Position numbers and translations under genes: made by a program. From Phoronis ovalis (Eukaryota > Phoronida > Phoronidae): 10,153 bases of DNA. Below are positions 1-7,127 of this stretch, in pieces (within the stretch, counting starts at the first letter, position 1; each line of letters starts with the position of its first letter). The DNA lies in NCBI GenBank assembly GCA_028565635.1, contig JAOXYB010067156.1:1-10153 (forward strand), given 5' to 3'. Under the pieces are notes generated by a model that saw only the letters and a program-made list of their open reading frames with translations, ran no database searches and was not told the origin of the DNA.

Positions 1-84
1 AAGTTTACAGCTGTCACTCCATCGAAATTATTTTCCCACAGAGTCTCTTCTAAATCATTGATGTAAATAGAGAATAGTTCTCAC

Positions 85-227
85 CTCTCATTGTCCTGTC
101 TGATGTATGTCTGTGGACCTATCTGTAGTGTTGTAACATTGGTATTCTGATCCAGAACATGCAAATAGTAGTTAGGTGGAATTCTGTAGATAGACTCATC
201 GGGGGATATAGCTCGTTTCATAGACAT
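85..227 (-). CDS. MVP: Major vault protein, first coding exon (partial, N-terminal 47 residues)
   Basis: Read on the minus strand, the ATG at 227-225 opens a 47-codon exon. It contains [14 protein letters not shown], then [12 protein letters not shown], and ends with the two bases AG of a split codon before a donor (AG|GTGAGA, GT at 84-83). Animal MVPs have the same block near the N-terminus (human: RIPPYHYIHVLDQ, then [12 protein letters not shown]), so the call rests on a long family match, and the split codon fits the expected Arg. MVP is the main structural protein of the cytoplasmic vault ribonucleoprotein shell; this region starts the MVP repeat domain near the particle waist. The start is supported by an in-frame TAA 9 bases upstream and an A at -3. 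A second in-frame ATG lies two codons on. The remaining exons lie beyond position 1. Bases 1-84 read as intron, with no continuation of the MVP sequence. Confidence 0.93.
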
Positions 228-1252
228 CTTGAATGTTTATAGTACTACAAATGAAAGACAGCACTATGAGTATCTACATTGCATGCTAGCTTGCCTGGAC
301 AGCACATTAGATAAATAATGTTACTTTCTGGAAATCAAAAATGAGCAAATAAATAATTATAAGTGATCGAAAAAGCTGATAAGAATGAAGATATATTCAT
401 AAGAAACATCAAATAAAACCAAATTAAGATTTTATACAAACCAATATCTATAGATTATAGAACCCTGTTTCACTCCTGGCTATAACACTGCAAGATATGA
501 TTAATTTCCAGTCTTTCCAGGATTTACACTGAAAATTACTGTTGCAGTACTCAATTGATATATTAAATTTAGCTGGCATGTGTACCAGAGCAGAGTCGCA
601 TAACCAACTTAAGATATTATTAATAATACTTTGCTTTTAAAGGTTACATCACAATTATTTATGGTTGATGTCAGCGAATTGTGCAATATATATGATCAAT
701 TCTAGCTGACGCAGTAACTTCGGAGGTTTTGAAAGGCAAGTGACTCATGGTATAAATTCTGATGAAATATAAAACAAAAGGGGAGCAAACAACCGTACAA
801 GACATTCAAATGTGTTCTAGTATATACATTTAATAACGTGGGCAAAACTATTAAATTTCAGAAAAAAAATTAATACAGATAAACCAGGAAATGGAAATCA
901 TAAGTGAATTTAAAACTTTGAAAGCACTTTAAAAGAAAACATAATGCATGATTTACAAAATAATAACTTTAAAGGTTTTTCTATTTTTCTTATAGTTCAA
1001 TAAATTCTTTGTTGTATAAATGGTAGGCCTACTTTGGTTTTCTGAATTTTTGCAAAGGTAAGCGTTTGTCGGCCATCTTACTCTTAGTCACGGTAATAAA
1101 TTAGCACGGCAACCATCCCCTGCCGGGCCTGCAATGTAAATTATTTAATTCTGCAAAATGAATATCACGATATATGCTTCAGTTAGTCTTGGTTTACATA
1201 AGTAAACACATGTGTTTGCCTACAGTGAAATATTAATCCTAAAAATGCTTAC
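228..1252 (-). other. MVP 5' leader: 17-nt UTR segment plus probable leader intron
   Basis: Upstream of the MVP start codon the minus strand reads TGTCTTTCATTTGTAG, a good pyrimidine-tract acceptor whose AG occupies 246-245. The coding exon therefore probably begins at 244 with 17 untranslated bases. The matching donor is probably CAAG|GTAAGC with GT at 1252-1251, giving a leader intron of about 1 kb (245-1252). The intron is AT-rich and shows no further coding block or clear transposon. It holds a 14-bp perfect palindrome (1204-1217, AAACACATGTGTTT) and a 10-bp one (1023-1032, GTAGGCCTAC). Human MVP also has an untranslated first exon, which fits. The splice sites are read by eye and not proven. 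Confidence 0.6.
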
Positions 1253-1385
1253 CTTGCTAGAATTCCCAAATAACAAGCTGCCAATTTATCACTATCGACC
1301 ACGAATGTTGCACAAAAGGCACTTGCTAAATTTGACCAATCAAAGTGAGGGAGTCTGCTAAGCCCTAGACGTTATTTAAAACCTA
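1253..1385 (-). promoter_or_regulatory. Probable noncoding exon 1 and promoter of MVP
   Basis: A strong minus-strand donor (AAG|GTAAGC) marks the likely 3' end of a noncoding first exon at 1253. Upstream of it on the minus strand are an inverted CCAAT box (GATTGGTC; plus-strand CCAAT at 1336-1340) and a TATA-like GGTTTTAAAT (1374-1383). No transcription start can be fixed. If the CCAAT box acts at its usual distance the exon is only a few tens of bases; if the TATA-like site acts it is about 90 bases. The next block (1391-1452) holds paired palindromes that could also belong to this control region. Confidence 0.4.
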
Positions 1386-1392
1386 TCAATAA

Positions 1393-1451
1393 TGTGATCA
1401 CACTCGCCCCCTCGCGTCAGTTTTGCGCAGTGAGTATGTAATGTGATCACA
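1393..1451. repeat. Paired TGTGATCACA palindromes
   Basis: The 10-bp perfect palindrome TGTGATCACA occurs at 1393-1402 and 1442-1451, each within a 12-base match AATGTGATCACA. The copies lie 49 bp apart and flank a locally GC-rich stretch (CTCGCCCCCTCGCG). They lie just upstream of the inferred MVP promoter. They could be binding sites for a dimeric factor, or simply a small repeat; the sequence does not decide. Confidence 0.45.
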
Positions 1452-1504
1452 TCTATTTTTAGCTTGGATAAGATTTTAATCTGTTCAACAATCTCCCCCT
1501 CATT

Positions 1505-1671
1505 CTATGGCGGTTATAGGGGGAGTTTCGCGAGCAGCGAGCATTGCGGTCTGTTAAGTGTGAGCAGAGAGCATTCACTTTTTGGCGGCCTTTTTTTGTT
1601 ATTTAACTCTAGGATCTCAGTAGATCTAATTTCGAGCAGCTAGCATTGCCAATTTTTAACTGCGAGCATTG
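1505..1671 (+). repeat. Degenerate minisatellite, left block (GCGAGCAGCGAGCATTG units)
   Basis: Variants of GCGAGCAGCGAGCATTG recur with ends at about 1546, 1575, 1648 and 1671. The first two are 30 bp apart and joined by CGGTCTGTTAAGTGT. The block opens with GGCGGTTATAGGGGGAG and contains TTTTTGGCGGCC. The same opening, spacer and TTTTGGCGRCC trailer reappear in the same order near 2155-2270, so the two blocks are diverged direct copies. No reading frame here looks coding. Confidence 0.8.
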
Positions 1672-1684
1672 CACCCTGGGGGGA

Positions 1685-1984
1685 CACAGGGAACTGGGGC
1701 TAAAATAATAAAATAAAATGAATAAAAAATATGAAATGAATGAAATACATATATTTAGAATAAATACTATACAGAATAGTATCGCTACTATTCTATATAT
1801 CCTGAGTACGAGGCGCATCGGACACAGGAGCTATATAGATAATTTCTATGTTGTTTTTTTTTGACATTTTTGCAGGATTTTCGACCATTTGGTGATAAAT
1901 GTGTATGACAGAAATGGAAATATATTTATTTCATATTTTTTATTCATTTTATTTTATTATTTTAGCACCAAGTAGTTCCCTGTG
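1685..1984. repeat. Fold-back with 39-bp perfect inverted arms
   Basis: Bases 1699-1737 are the exact reverse complement of 1928-1966 (39 of 39, AT-rich). Next to each arm is a further 11-base match, CACAGGGAACT at 1685-1695 against AGTTCCCTGTG at 1974-1984. The loop is about 190 bp and holds a smaller hairpin (stem AGAATAGTA 1773-1781, loop TCGC, stem 1786-1794). This may be a small palindromic transposon or an inverted duplication. I could not define a target duplication, and it contains no gene. Confidence 0.85.
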
Positions 1985-2145
1985 GGGGAAACCCCTACCC
2001 CCTCTTCTATATATGATCTGAGACGAGGCATATCATGATCATGATAGATTACACAGGAGGTATATCATAAATTTATTTATTTCAAAATATAACGACACAT
2101 GCTCGCCAGGTGATCGTGAGACGAGGTGTACCCATGATTATATAA
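1788..2145 (+). repeat. Diverged direct repeats around a TGAGACGAGG motif
   Basis: The block TTCTATATAT, then TGAG.ACGAGG, then ACACAGGAG and TATAT.ATAATTT occurs at about 1790-1846 and again at about 2004-2071, spaced about 213 bp. A shorter third version (GTGAGACGAGGTGTACCCATGAT) starts near 2115. The second copy contains a 16-bp perfect palindrome, TATCATGATCATGATA (2031-2046). The first copy lies in the loop of the fold-back and the second just outside its right arm, so fold-back and direct repeats are interleaved. Confidence 0.65.
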
Positions 2146-2154
2146 TATGGAGGG

Positions 2155-2262
2155 CCGCTATAGGGGGGTATCGCGAGCAACGAGCATTGGGGTCTGTTAA
2201 ATGAGTACGAGTAGCGAGCATTGCCCTGGTCTGTTAAGTGCGAGCAGCGAGCATTGTCTTTT
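2155..2262 (+). repeat. Degenerate minisatellite, right block
   Basis: Three GCGAGCARCGAGCATTG-type units end at 2189, 2223 and 2256, spaced 33-34 bp and joined by GGTCTGTTAAGTG or close variants. The block begins CCGCTATAGGGGGG and is followed by TTTTGGCGACCATTTTTTTGC. It is a diverged direct copy of the 1505-1671 block. Bases 2263-2399 after it show nothing I can name. Confidence 0.8.
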
Positions 2263-2399
2263 GGCGACCATTTTTTTGCTTTGTTTTCTAATTTTGTTAA
2301 CTATATTTTTTGGGTAAGAATTCTAGGGGCACCTGAGCATAGGCTTCTTAGTAGCCTGTATTCGTATGCTCCATTTGGTGGCATTACACCCTGAAAAAA

Positions 2400-3110
2400 C
2401 GAACTGGACAAAATCAGTTTATAGGTTATTGAATAGTTTGGGGGTTGGTCAATATTTTACAATGCAAAATGTTGGTAATACTAAAAAAAAATCTTATCTT
2501 TAGCATACCAGAGATTAACTGATGCTTATATTGACCACAGCTCTAGCAGAGCCAGACTGTATACTCATTTTAAGTTGTCCTTTGGTTTTGAAGACTATTT
2601 AGATAACATTTCTATCCCAGATATTCCCTATCATGATTCCGATTGGGTTCGTACTCTTTAGAACTAGAAACGGGCCGTTGGAAGGAAAACAGAGTGACAA
2701 ACAAATAGGATCTGCTCAATCGTCTGCAAAGCTGATATAGGTGACGAAAAACATAATTATGTTGTTATACTGTAATTGCCTTAAAGTTTTGAGACAAAAA
2801 TTCCTCCATACCCTTTTTTCTGTTGGTCAGTTCTAGGATATATAAACTATGAAAATATTTGTGAAGTTGCTTAATAACAACAATCTTAACATTGTGGCTG
2901 CTTTTGTTTATAATGCATTTAAATATAGAGATACTGTTCTATGTAAATAAACAAACTGATGTATATTATGTAACTGGTCTTATATGTAATTATATGTTTC
3001 TTATAACCTTGATGCTTTTTGTTTTTTGTTTGTTTTTGTACTGGATTTGTACTGTAGTATTCTGTGCTAAAGGGCTGTTTAGCCTGGGCTAATAAACTTA
3101 TTATTATCAT
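2400..3110 (+). pseudogene. Non-LTR retrotransposon (LINE) ORF2 C-terminal relic with 3' UTR
   Basis: Short coding blocks in shifting frames follow the order of a LINE ORF2 C-terminus. These are LNSLGVGQYFTMQNVGN (from 2429), AYQRLTDAYID then LYTHFKLSFGFEDYLDNI (about 2504-2610), LELETGRWKEN (from about 2658), NRICS..CKADIGDEKH (about 2704-2753, remnant of a Cys/His knuckle), and LRQKFLHTLF then FVKLLNNN up to a TAA at 2948-2950. Adjacent blocks are in different frames, so at least four frameshifts separate them, and there are in-frame stops. The 3' UTR ends with AATAAA (3091-3096) and a TTATTATTATC tail, typical of LINE 3' ends. The endonuclease and most of the reverse transcriptase are missing, as in 5'-truncated insertions. 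It is not functional. I cannot place it in a clade with certainty; a Jockey/CR1-like group is possible. Confidence 0.83.
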
Positions 3111-3121
3111 AATCAAATAAG

Positions 3122-3167
3122 ATACCCTTTTTGGATATTTGATCGAAAAATTTACCCTAACAGCGTA
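3122..3167 (+). repeat. Diverged ~46-bp direct repeat, copy A
   Basis: The stretch CCCTTTTTGGATATTTGATC, then GAAAAATTTACCCTAACAGCGTA, matches 3956-4000 in the same orientation at roughly three quarters of positions by eye. It follows directly on the LINE tail. It may be part of an older repeat that the LINE landed beside. No function is seen. Confidence 0.5.
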
Positions 3168-3955
3168 AAACGAGCTTTGTTTTTTTTTAATAACCCTTTG
3201 TAAAAGTTGTGTTCACAAAAGTGCGCACTACCCACTGATTAGAGTCCCCGGTTTGAGTCGGACCTCCGGGCTCTCCCTGGTTTTTATCCTATAATTATTT
3301 TAGGCATAAAATTATATTTTTTCGCTGCAAAAATACTAACTATAAAAATTAAGAACTAAGTATATAAGGATTTAATATGTTGATTAATTTTTACAGTTTT
3401 ACTGTTATTTCTTGATTTATAACTTACAGTACTATCAATGAATCAAATCATTATTAGTAATGAAAATAGAAATATAAAATTGTAACGTTGAAGCCATAAT
3501 GGTATAAAACCAATTACATTTAAATGTGACTAAATATAAGTTACACATATGAAAAAAATATAACTTATTATCGCTTTAGGCAATTTGAGGGGGGGAATGT
3601 ACAATGCTACAAATGTCATTTTTCAGACCTAATCCAGTCTATTCTTCCTCCGCGGGTAGAACTAAAATAGATTACTATTCTAGTACCAATGTGCGTGAAT
3701 GTTGAAAAAGTCCCCAAATGCGTTTTCCCATTTTAGTTAAATTTTGACACCTTTTCACTGACTGGAACAAATTTTAGATATCCTAAATGCGTTGGGAAAA
3801 TGTTTTGGAAAATGCTCGGAAACGGAATTATAGGAAATGCACTCGAACTTCGAGACGAAGTATGGTCAAGAGGTTGCAAAGAGGTTTCAAGAGCGGTTTT
3901 GTTCCGGAATTTCGATACATTACACTAAAACGCGTACAGTTAATTAAATAAGCCG
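3168..3955. other. AT-rich intergenic stretch, no gene seen
   Basis: No open reading frame, exon-like block or transposon end can be supported here. There is a local GC-rich patch near 3245-3285, with a weak resemblance to a pol III B box that does not hold up. A G-run lies near 3590, and a CTCGAACTTCGAG palindrome near 3842-3854. Confidence 0.6.
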
Positions 3956-4000
3956 TTATCCTTTTGTATATTTTATCGAAAAGGTAACCCTAATTGCGTA
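3956..4000 (+). repeat. Diverged ~46-bp direct repeat, copy B
   Basis: Reads TTATCCTTTTGTATATTTTA then TCGAAAAGGTAACCCTAATTGCGTA. It matches 3122-3167 in the same orientation, about 830 bp away. The two do not behave like LTRs: they are short, lack TG...CA ends and enclose no coding remnant. Bases 4001-4279 after it are AT-rich, with nothing I can name. Confidence 0.5.
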
Positions 4001-4279
4001 CCTAAACCACGCGCGTTAACGTGTATTGTTCTTAAAAATCATCCTTTTTACGCCTTATATTTTTCCTATAACAACTTCTATAAATTTGGATAATGTGAAT
4101 AAAGTAAATAAATCTACAAGTAAGCTAAGCTAACTCTCAAATAGCACTTTTTGTAACAATAATCTCTAGGTGGAAGACTCGAAAAGGCTCTATCATAGTA
4201 ATAAATATTTATTGATGTATAGGGATCTCACATCAGCGCCGTTATTAAACAACACTAAATGTAAGTGACATTGTTGCCC

Positions 4280-4645
4280 GGGGGTACTGGCTATATTTTT
4301 AAAAAGGGATGTGCAGCCCTGGCAAACTCAAAACTTTTTATCCGGCATCCATTTTAGCCGGCGGGATTTTATTCTCAAAAATGGACCTATTTTTGGGGGG
4401 TTCTGTCACAAAAAGGAGCCATTTTAAAGGTTATATCTCGGAAAAGTTCCCCGGAATTGCTAACTTTAAATAAAATCGTGAAAAAGCGACCTATTTTTTA
4501 GGGATTCTATTGAAAAGTGGACCATGATTTTTAGGGACATTTCTGCGAAAAGTAGACCCATTTTTAGGTATTTCTCAGTGAAAAGTTACCCATTTTGGGC
4601 GGAATACCTGAGTCCGTATTCATCATATATGTAAGTGCCCCCCTG
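4280..4645. mobile_element. TIR element family, copy 1, with degenerate ~33-bp tandem core
   Basis: The left end GGGGGTACTGG, then TATTTTTAAAAAGGGATGTGCAGCCC (4280-4319), matches the left end of the element at 8917. The right end, AAGTGCCCCCCTGG, is a short inverted match to the left end. Between them (about 4376-4600) a unit near GAAAAGTRGACCCATTTTTA plus GGGATTTCT recurs about every 33 bp with heavy divergence. There is no coding capacity, so it would be non-autonomous. Only the outermost dozen bases of the right end pair well with the left, so this copy is degraded. Possible target duplications (TTGTTG / TTGCTG) are imperfect and unproven. Confidence 0.7.
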
Positions 4646-5024
4646 GTATTGCTGCTTATGGATACTTATATCAACTGGGATTGATAAAAATAAAACTATA
4701 TTACTGAATAAAACATGACGATCCCGGTGACGCTACTGAGTACGTGACTTTTTGTCGGGTAATCATTTTAATCAAATAGAAAAAGAAATTATTTATTTCA
4801 CCTACACAAGCAAATTTCAAAAGATCAATCTTTTTTTGTTTGTTGTACCAGCTTAGTATTGAATTATCAATTCTTTTAATATACATCTACCATATTCGTA
4901 AGAAAAAACAATTTTGGAGATACATCATTCGGCTGCCGTAAAGCGCCAATCTTTCAGCTATCGCCACCTTGCGGTACATAACATCCAATAGAAAACCACC
5001 TCTTCCGCTTTGTTAAGAGTCAAT
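4646..5024 (+). promoter_or_regulatory. Upstream region and probable TATA-less promoter of the BTB-ZF gene
   Basis: Bases 4646-4900 are AT-rich with no coding signal. From about 4925 the composition becomes mixed, and there are two CCAAT boxes (4946-4950 and 4985-4989), CTTCCGC at 5003-5009 (an ETS-like GGAA core on the minus strand) and no TATA box at a usual place. AATATGGCTAC across the start codon (5023-5033) is one base off the YY1 consensus AANATGGCNGC. A short pyrimidine tract ending in TTAAG (5015) could also be a weak splice acceptor, so an upstream noncoding exon cannot be excluded. Site calls are by eye only. Confidence 0.4.
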
Positions 5025-6965
5025 ATGGCTACCCTTTCGGAGGGATCGGTTATTTTTGCCGATAATACACACAATAACAGTTTCTTAGAGGCTTTATTTC
5101 AACAGAAGCAAATATCATTATACTGTGACGTAGTTCTTAAAGTATGTGGCAGAGATATTTCAGCACATTCCAACGTCTTGGCGGCAGCAAGTCCGTACTT
5201 CACGACAGTTCTTCAACAAGATGTCCCCAGGGGGTTTTCCCAAAAGAATCCCCAAGTTATTGAAATACAAATTCAAGGTAATGAGGAATCAACTAAACAA
5301 TATCAAGAAGTTGTGAATGCCTTAGTTGATTTTATGTACACTGGGGAAGTAAAAATGAAAAAGATTTGGCTTGAAAAAGTCATTGAAATGGCCAAGATTA
5401 TGAGATTGGACAAAGTTGTGACATTTTGTGAGAAAAAAACTATTTCTGAAAAAGAAAAACTATTCGAAAATGAGGTGGGTTATGAAATGTCGCATAATGT
5501 GGAAGAATCTGAGAGTGATATTTTCTCCGACTTTGTATCATCAAGTGAAGAAAGTGAGCCTGAAATTACATTGTCAATGCGTGGTCGACCAAGAAAGAAA
5601 CGGTCATACAAAGATATTGGACTTGGAGCCAAAAAACGAAAACTTAGAATTCCACTTAAATTGAAATCAAAACGGCAGAAAAACGAAGTTCATGAAAATA
5701 ATTACCCTACCCCAAAAAATGTCTCTCTGGAACGTCGGCATATGTGTGAACAATGTGGTTATTCGACTGGAAAACTATCACATTTCAAGAGGCATAAATT
5801 GCAACATCTACCAAAGGAAGAACGTGCATTGCATGAGCCTTTTAAAGAGAAGACAAAAATATGTGATGTTTGCGATTTCAAAACAAGTGATACCTACAAA
5901 CTTAAACGCCACATACTAACTCACGAAAGCAGTGGCAAACATAAATGTGATCAGTGCGATTATACAACAAGAAAGTTACGTGAATTAAATGAACATAAAC
6001 GCAAACATCAACATGAACAAAACATCTGTAGTTACTGTAACATTCGTATCGAATCACCAGAAGATTTCGATGAACATTTGCAAAAACATGCTGGGGCCCA
6101 ACCATACTTATGTCCTTACTGTGACATGCGATTTAAAACCCGAGGTCAGTACAAACTACATTACCCAAAACACTTGGATCAGAAACCGTTTATTTGTGAG
6201 ATATGTAGTGCTGGCTTTAAATGGAAGCATGCGCTAAAGAATCACATGATAACACACAGTGACACGAAGGAACATTTGTGTGACCAGTGTGGCTATGCAA
6301 CAGCACACAAATCACAGTTGAAGGCTCATAGACTAATACATACAGGTGAAACATATAAATGTTCATATGCTGGCTGTTATTTTCAAGCTACTAAAAAACA
6401 GAATATAAAATATCATGAATTGACACATACACGGGAAAAACCTCACCAATGTGAAACATGTGGCCAAAGTTTTTCTTTAGTTAAAAACATGCGCCGGCAT
6501 ATGCTACTGCATTCGGGTTCTAAGGGACAGGCTTGTGAACACTGCGATTTCACTACACATCGGTTTGATAAATTACGTGAACATTTATTGAAACAACATA
6601 ATATCGGAGAGCCACCCACGAAACGTGTCACTGTTCAGCAAGCAATATTAGCTGCAAAAGTTGGGGAGGAGTCAGTTTTGTCTCGGCTTGGAAGTAATCA
6701 GTCACAAACAGTGTCAGCAACATTGTCAAACCATCGAATAGAGCAAAACATAGTACACACTGCCAATGAAACAACTGCTGCTATTAGTCAAGTCTTGCAG
6801 TTTGATAACCAGCCAATAATTTTACAGCATCATGCATCTGGGCAAACCTATGCAGTATTGCAAAATCCACCCATGAGCAATTCAAATATGTCACAAGCTA
6901 CTCTTGCTTCAGTGCAGAGTAATACATATCATTCTACTGTCCAGGGGGCAGTACAGTACAGTTAG
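5025..6965 (+). CDS. BTB/POZ, AT-hook and ten-C2H2-zinc-finger protein, single exon, 646 aa
   Basis: Likely a nuclear sequence-specific DNA-binding regulator. The BTB/POZ domain (about 18-130) has CDVVLKVCGRDISAHSNVL and SPYF, and closes with DFMYTGEV; this fold mediates dimerisation and corepressor binding. An acidic serine-rich stretch (about 160-180) is followed by an AT-hook, RGRPRKK (186-192), and a basic nuclear-localisation-like region to about 225. Ten C2H2 fingers follow, with first cysteines at 241, 280, 308, 335, 363, 391, 419, 446, 476 and 504. Finger 8 is C-x4-C and finger 10 ends H-x4-H (520, 525). TGEKP linkers are almost absent, and an 18-residue linker separates fingers 1 and 2. 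The tail (526-646) is rich in Gln, Asn, Ser and Thr and may be an activation region. The start is the ATG at 5025: an in-frame TAG lies at 4989 with no ATG between, and the context is AATATGG. A TTG at 5010 only extends the frame. BTB plus AT-hook recalls vertebrate ZBTB24, but the fingers do not support orthology, so no symbol is given. Confidence 0.96.
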   Translation: MATLSEGSVIFADNTHNNSFLEALFQQKQISLYCDVVLKVCGRDISAHSNVLAAASPYFTTVLQQDVPRGFSQKNPQVIEIQIQGNEESTKQYQEVVNALVDFMYTGEVKMKKIWLEKVIEMAKIMRLDKVVTFCEKKTISEKEKLFENEVGYEMSHNVEESESDIFSDFVSSSEESEPEITLSMRGRPRKKRSYKDIGLGAKKRKLRIPLKLKSKRQKNEVHENNYPTPKNVSLERRHMCEQCGYSTGKLSHFKRHKLQHLPKEERALHEPFKEKTKICDVCDFKTSDTYKLKRHILTHESSGKHKCDQCDYTTRKLRELNEHKRKHQHEQNICSYCNIRIESPEDFDEHLQKHAGAQPYLCPYCDMRFKTRGQYKLHYPKHLDQKPFICEICSAGFKWKHALKNHMITHSDTKEHLCDQCGYATAHKSQLKAHRLIHTGETYKCSYAGCYFQATKKQNIKYHELTHTREKPHQCETCGQSFSLVKNMRRHMLLHSGSKGQACEHCDFTTHRFDKLREHLLKQHNIGEPPTKRVTVQQAILAAKVGEESVLSRLGSNQSQTVSATLSNHRIEQNIVHTANETTAAISQVLQFDNQPIILQHHASGQTYAVLQNPPMSNSNMSQATLASVQSNTYHSTVQGAVQYS

Positions 6966-7127
6966 TATATTATGATATGACTGCTAGAAATATTTTCAAT
7001 ATGGGGATAACTTCAGTACTTTTTTAAAGTCTTTTTCATGCCCATCACTACACATAAGTGCATATAGTCTTCCTGTATGTGTTGTTGTTGTCATGCATAA
7101 CACTATCTCTATCAGTTTATATCCGAT

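Noticed and set aside
1-84. A second MVP exon within the first 84 bases
   Set aside because: No frame continues the expected MVP sequence after the split Arg codon. It reads as intron.
1029-1076. Minus-strand ATGGCCGAC opening a 15-codon frame with a YY1-like AAGATGGC
   Set aside because: It stops after 15 codons with no donor before the stop. It lies in the inferred MVP leader intron. It may be a chance motif.
1359-1375. Match of TAAGCCCTAGACGTTA to the MITE right arm (TAAGCCTAGACGTTA near 7443-7457)
   Set aside because: The similarity does not extend on either side. A match of this length with one gap is expected by chance among all pairs in 10 kb.
1393-1451. Similarity of TGTGATCACA to a bacterial CRP half-site palindrome
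   Set aside because: The context is eukaryotic, so the likeness has no meaning. Only the repeated palindrome itself is reported.
1443-1818. Short open frames of 60-70 codons on both strands
   Set aside because: They lie in the minisatellite and AT-rich fold-back, begin at non-ATG codons or in poor context, and their composition (Ser, Ile and Phe runs) follows base composition.
2892-3116. Short open frames on both strands rich in Leu, Phe, Ile and Tyr
   Set aside because: They fall in the LINE 3' end and UTR. The real coding remnant is in another frame and stops at 2950.
3220-3275. Possible tRNA or SINE: GGTTTGAGTC resembles a B box, with an A-box-like TCAGTGGGTAG on the other strand
   Set aside because: The two boxes are in the wrong order on the minus strand and on opposite strands otherwise. 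No cloverleaf could be formed and the T stem does not pair.
3122-4000. The 46-bp direct repeats as LTRs of a retrotransposon
   Set aside because: Too short, no TG...CA ends, no primer-binding or polypurine site and no coding remnant between them.
4701-4886. Minus-strand frame of about 61 codons upstream of the BTB-ZF gene
   Set aside because: AT-driven composition, no splice or start context and no recognisable motif.
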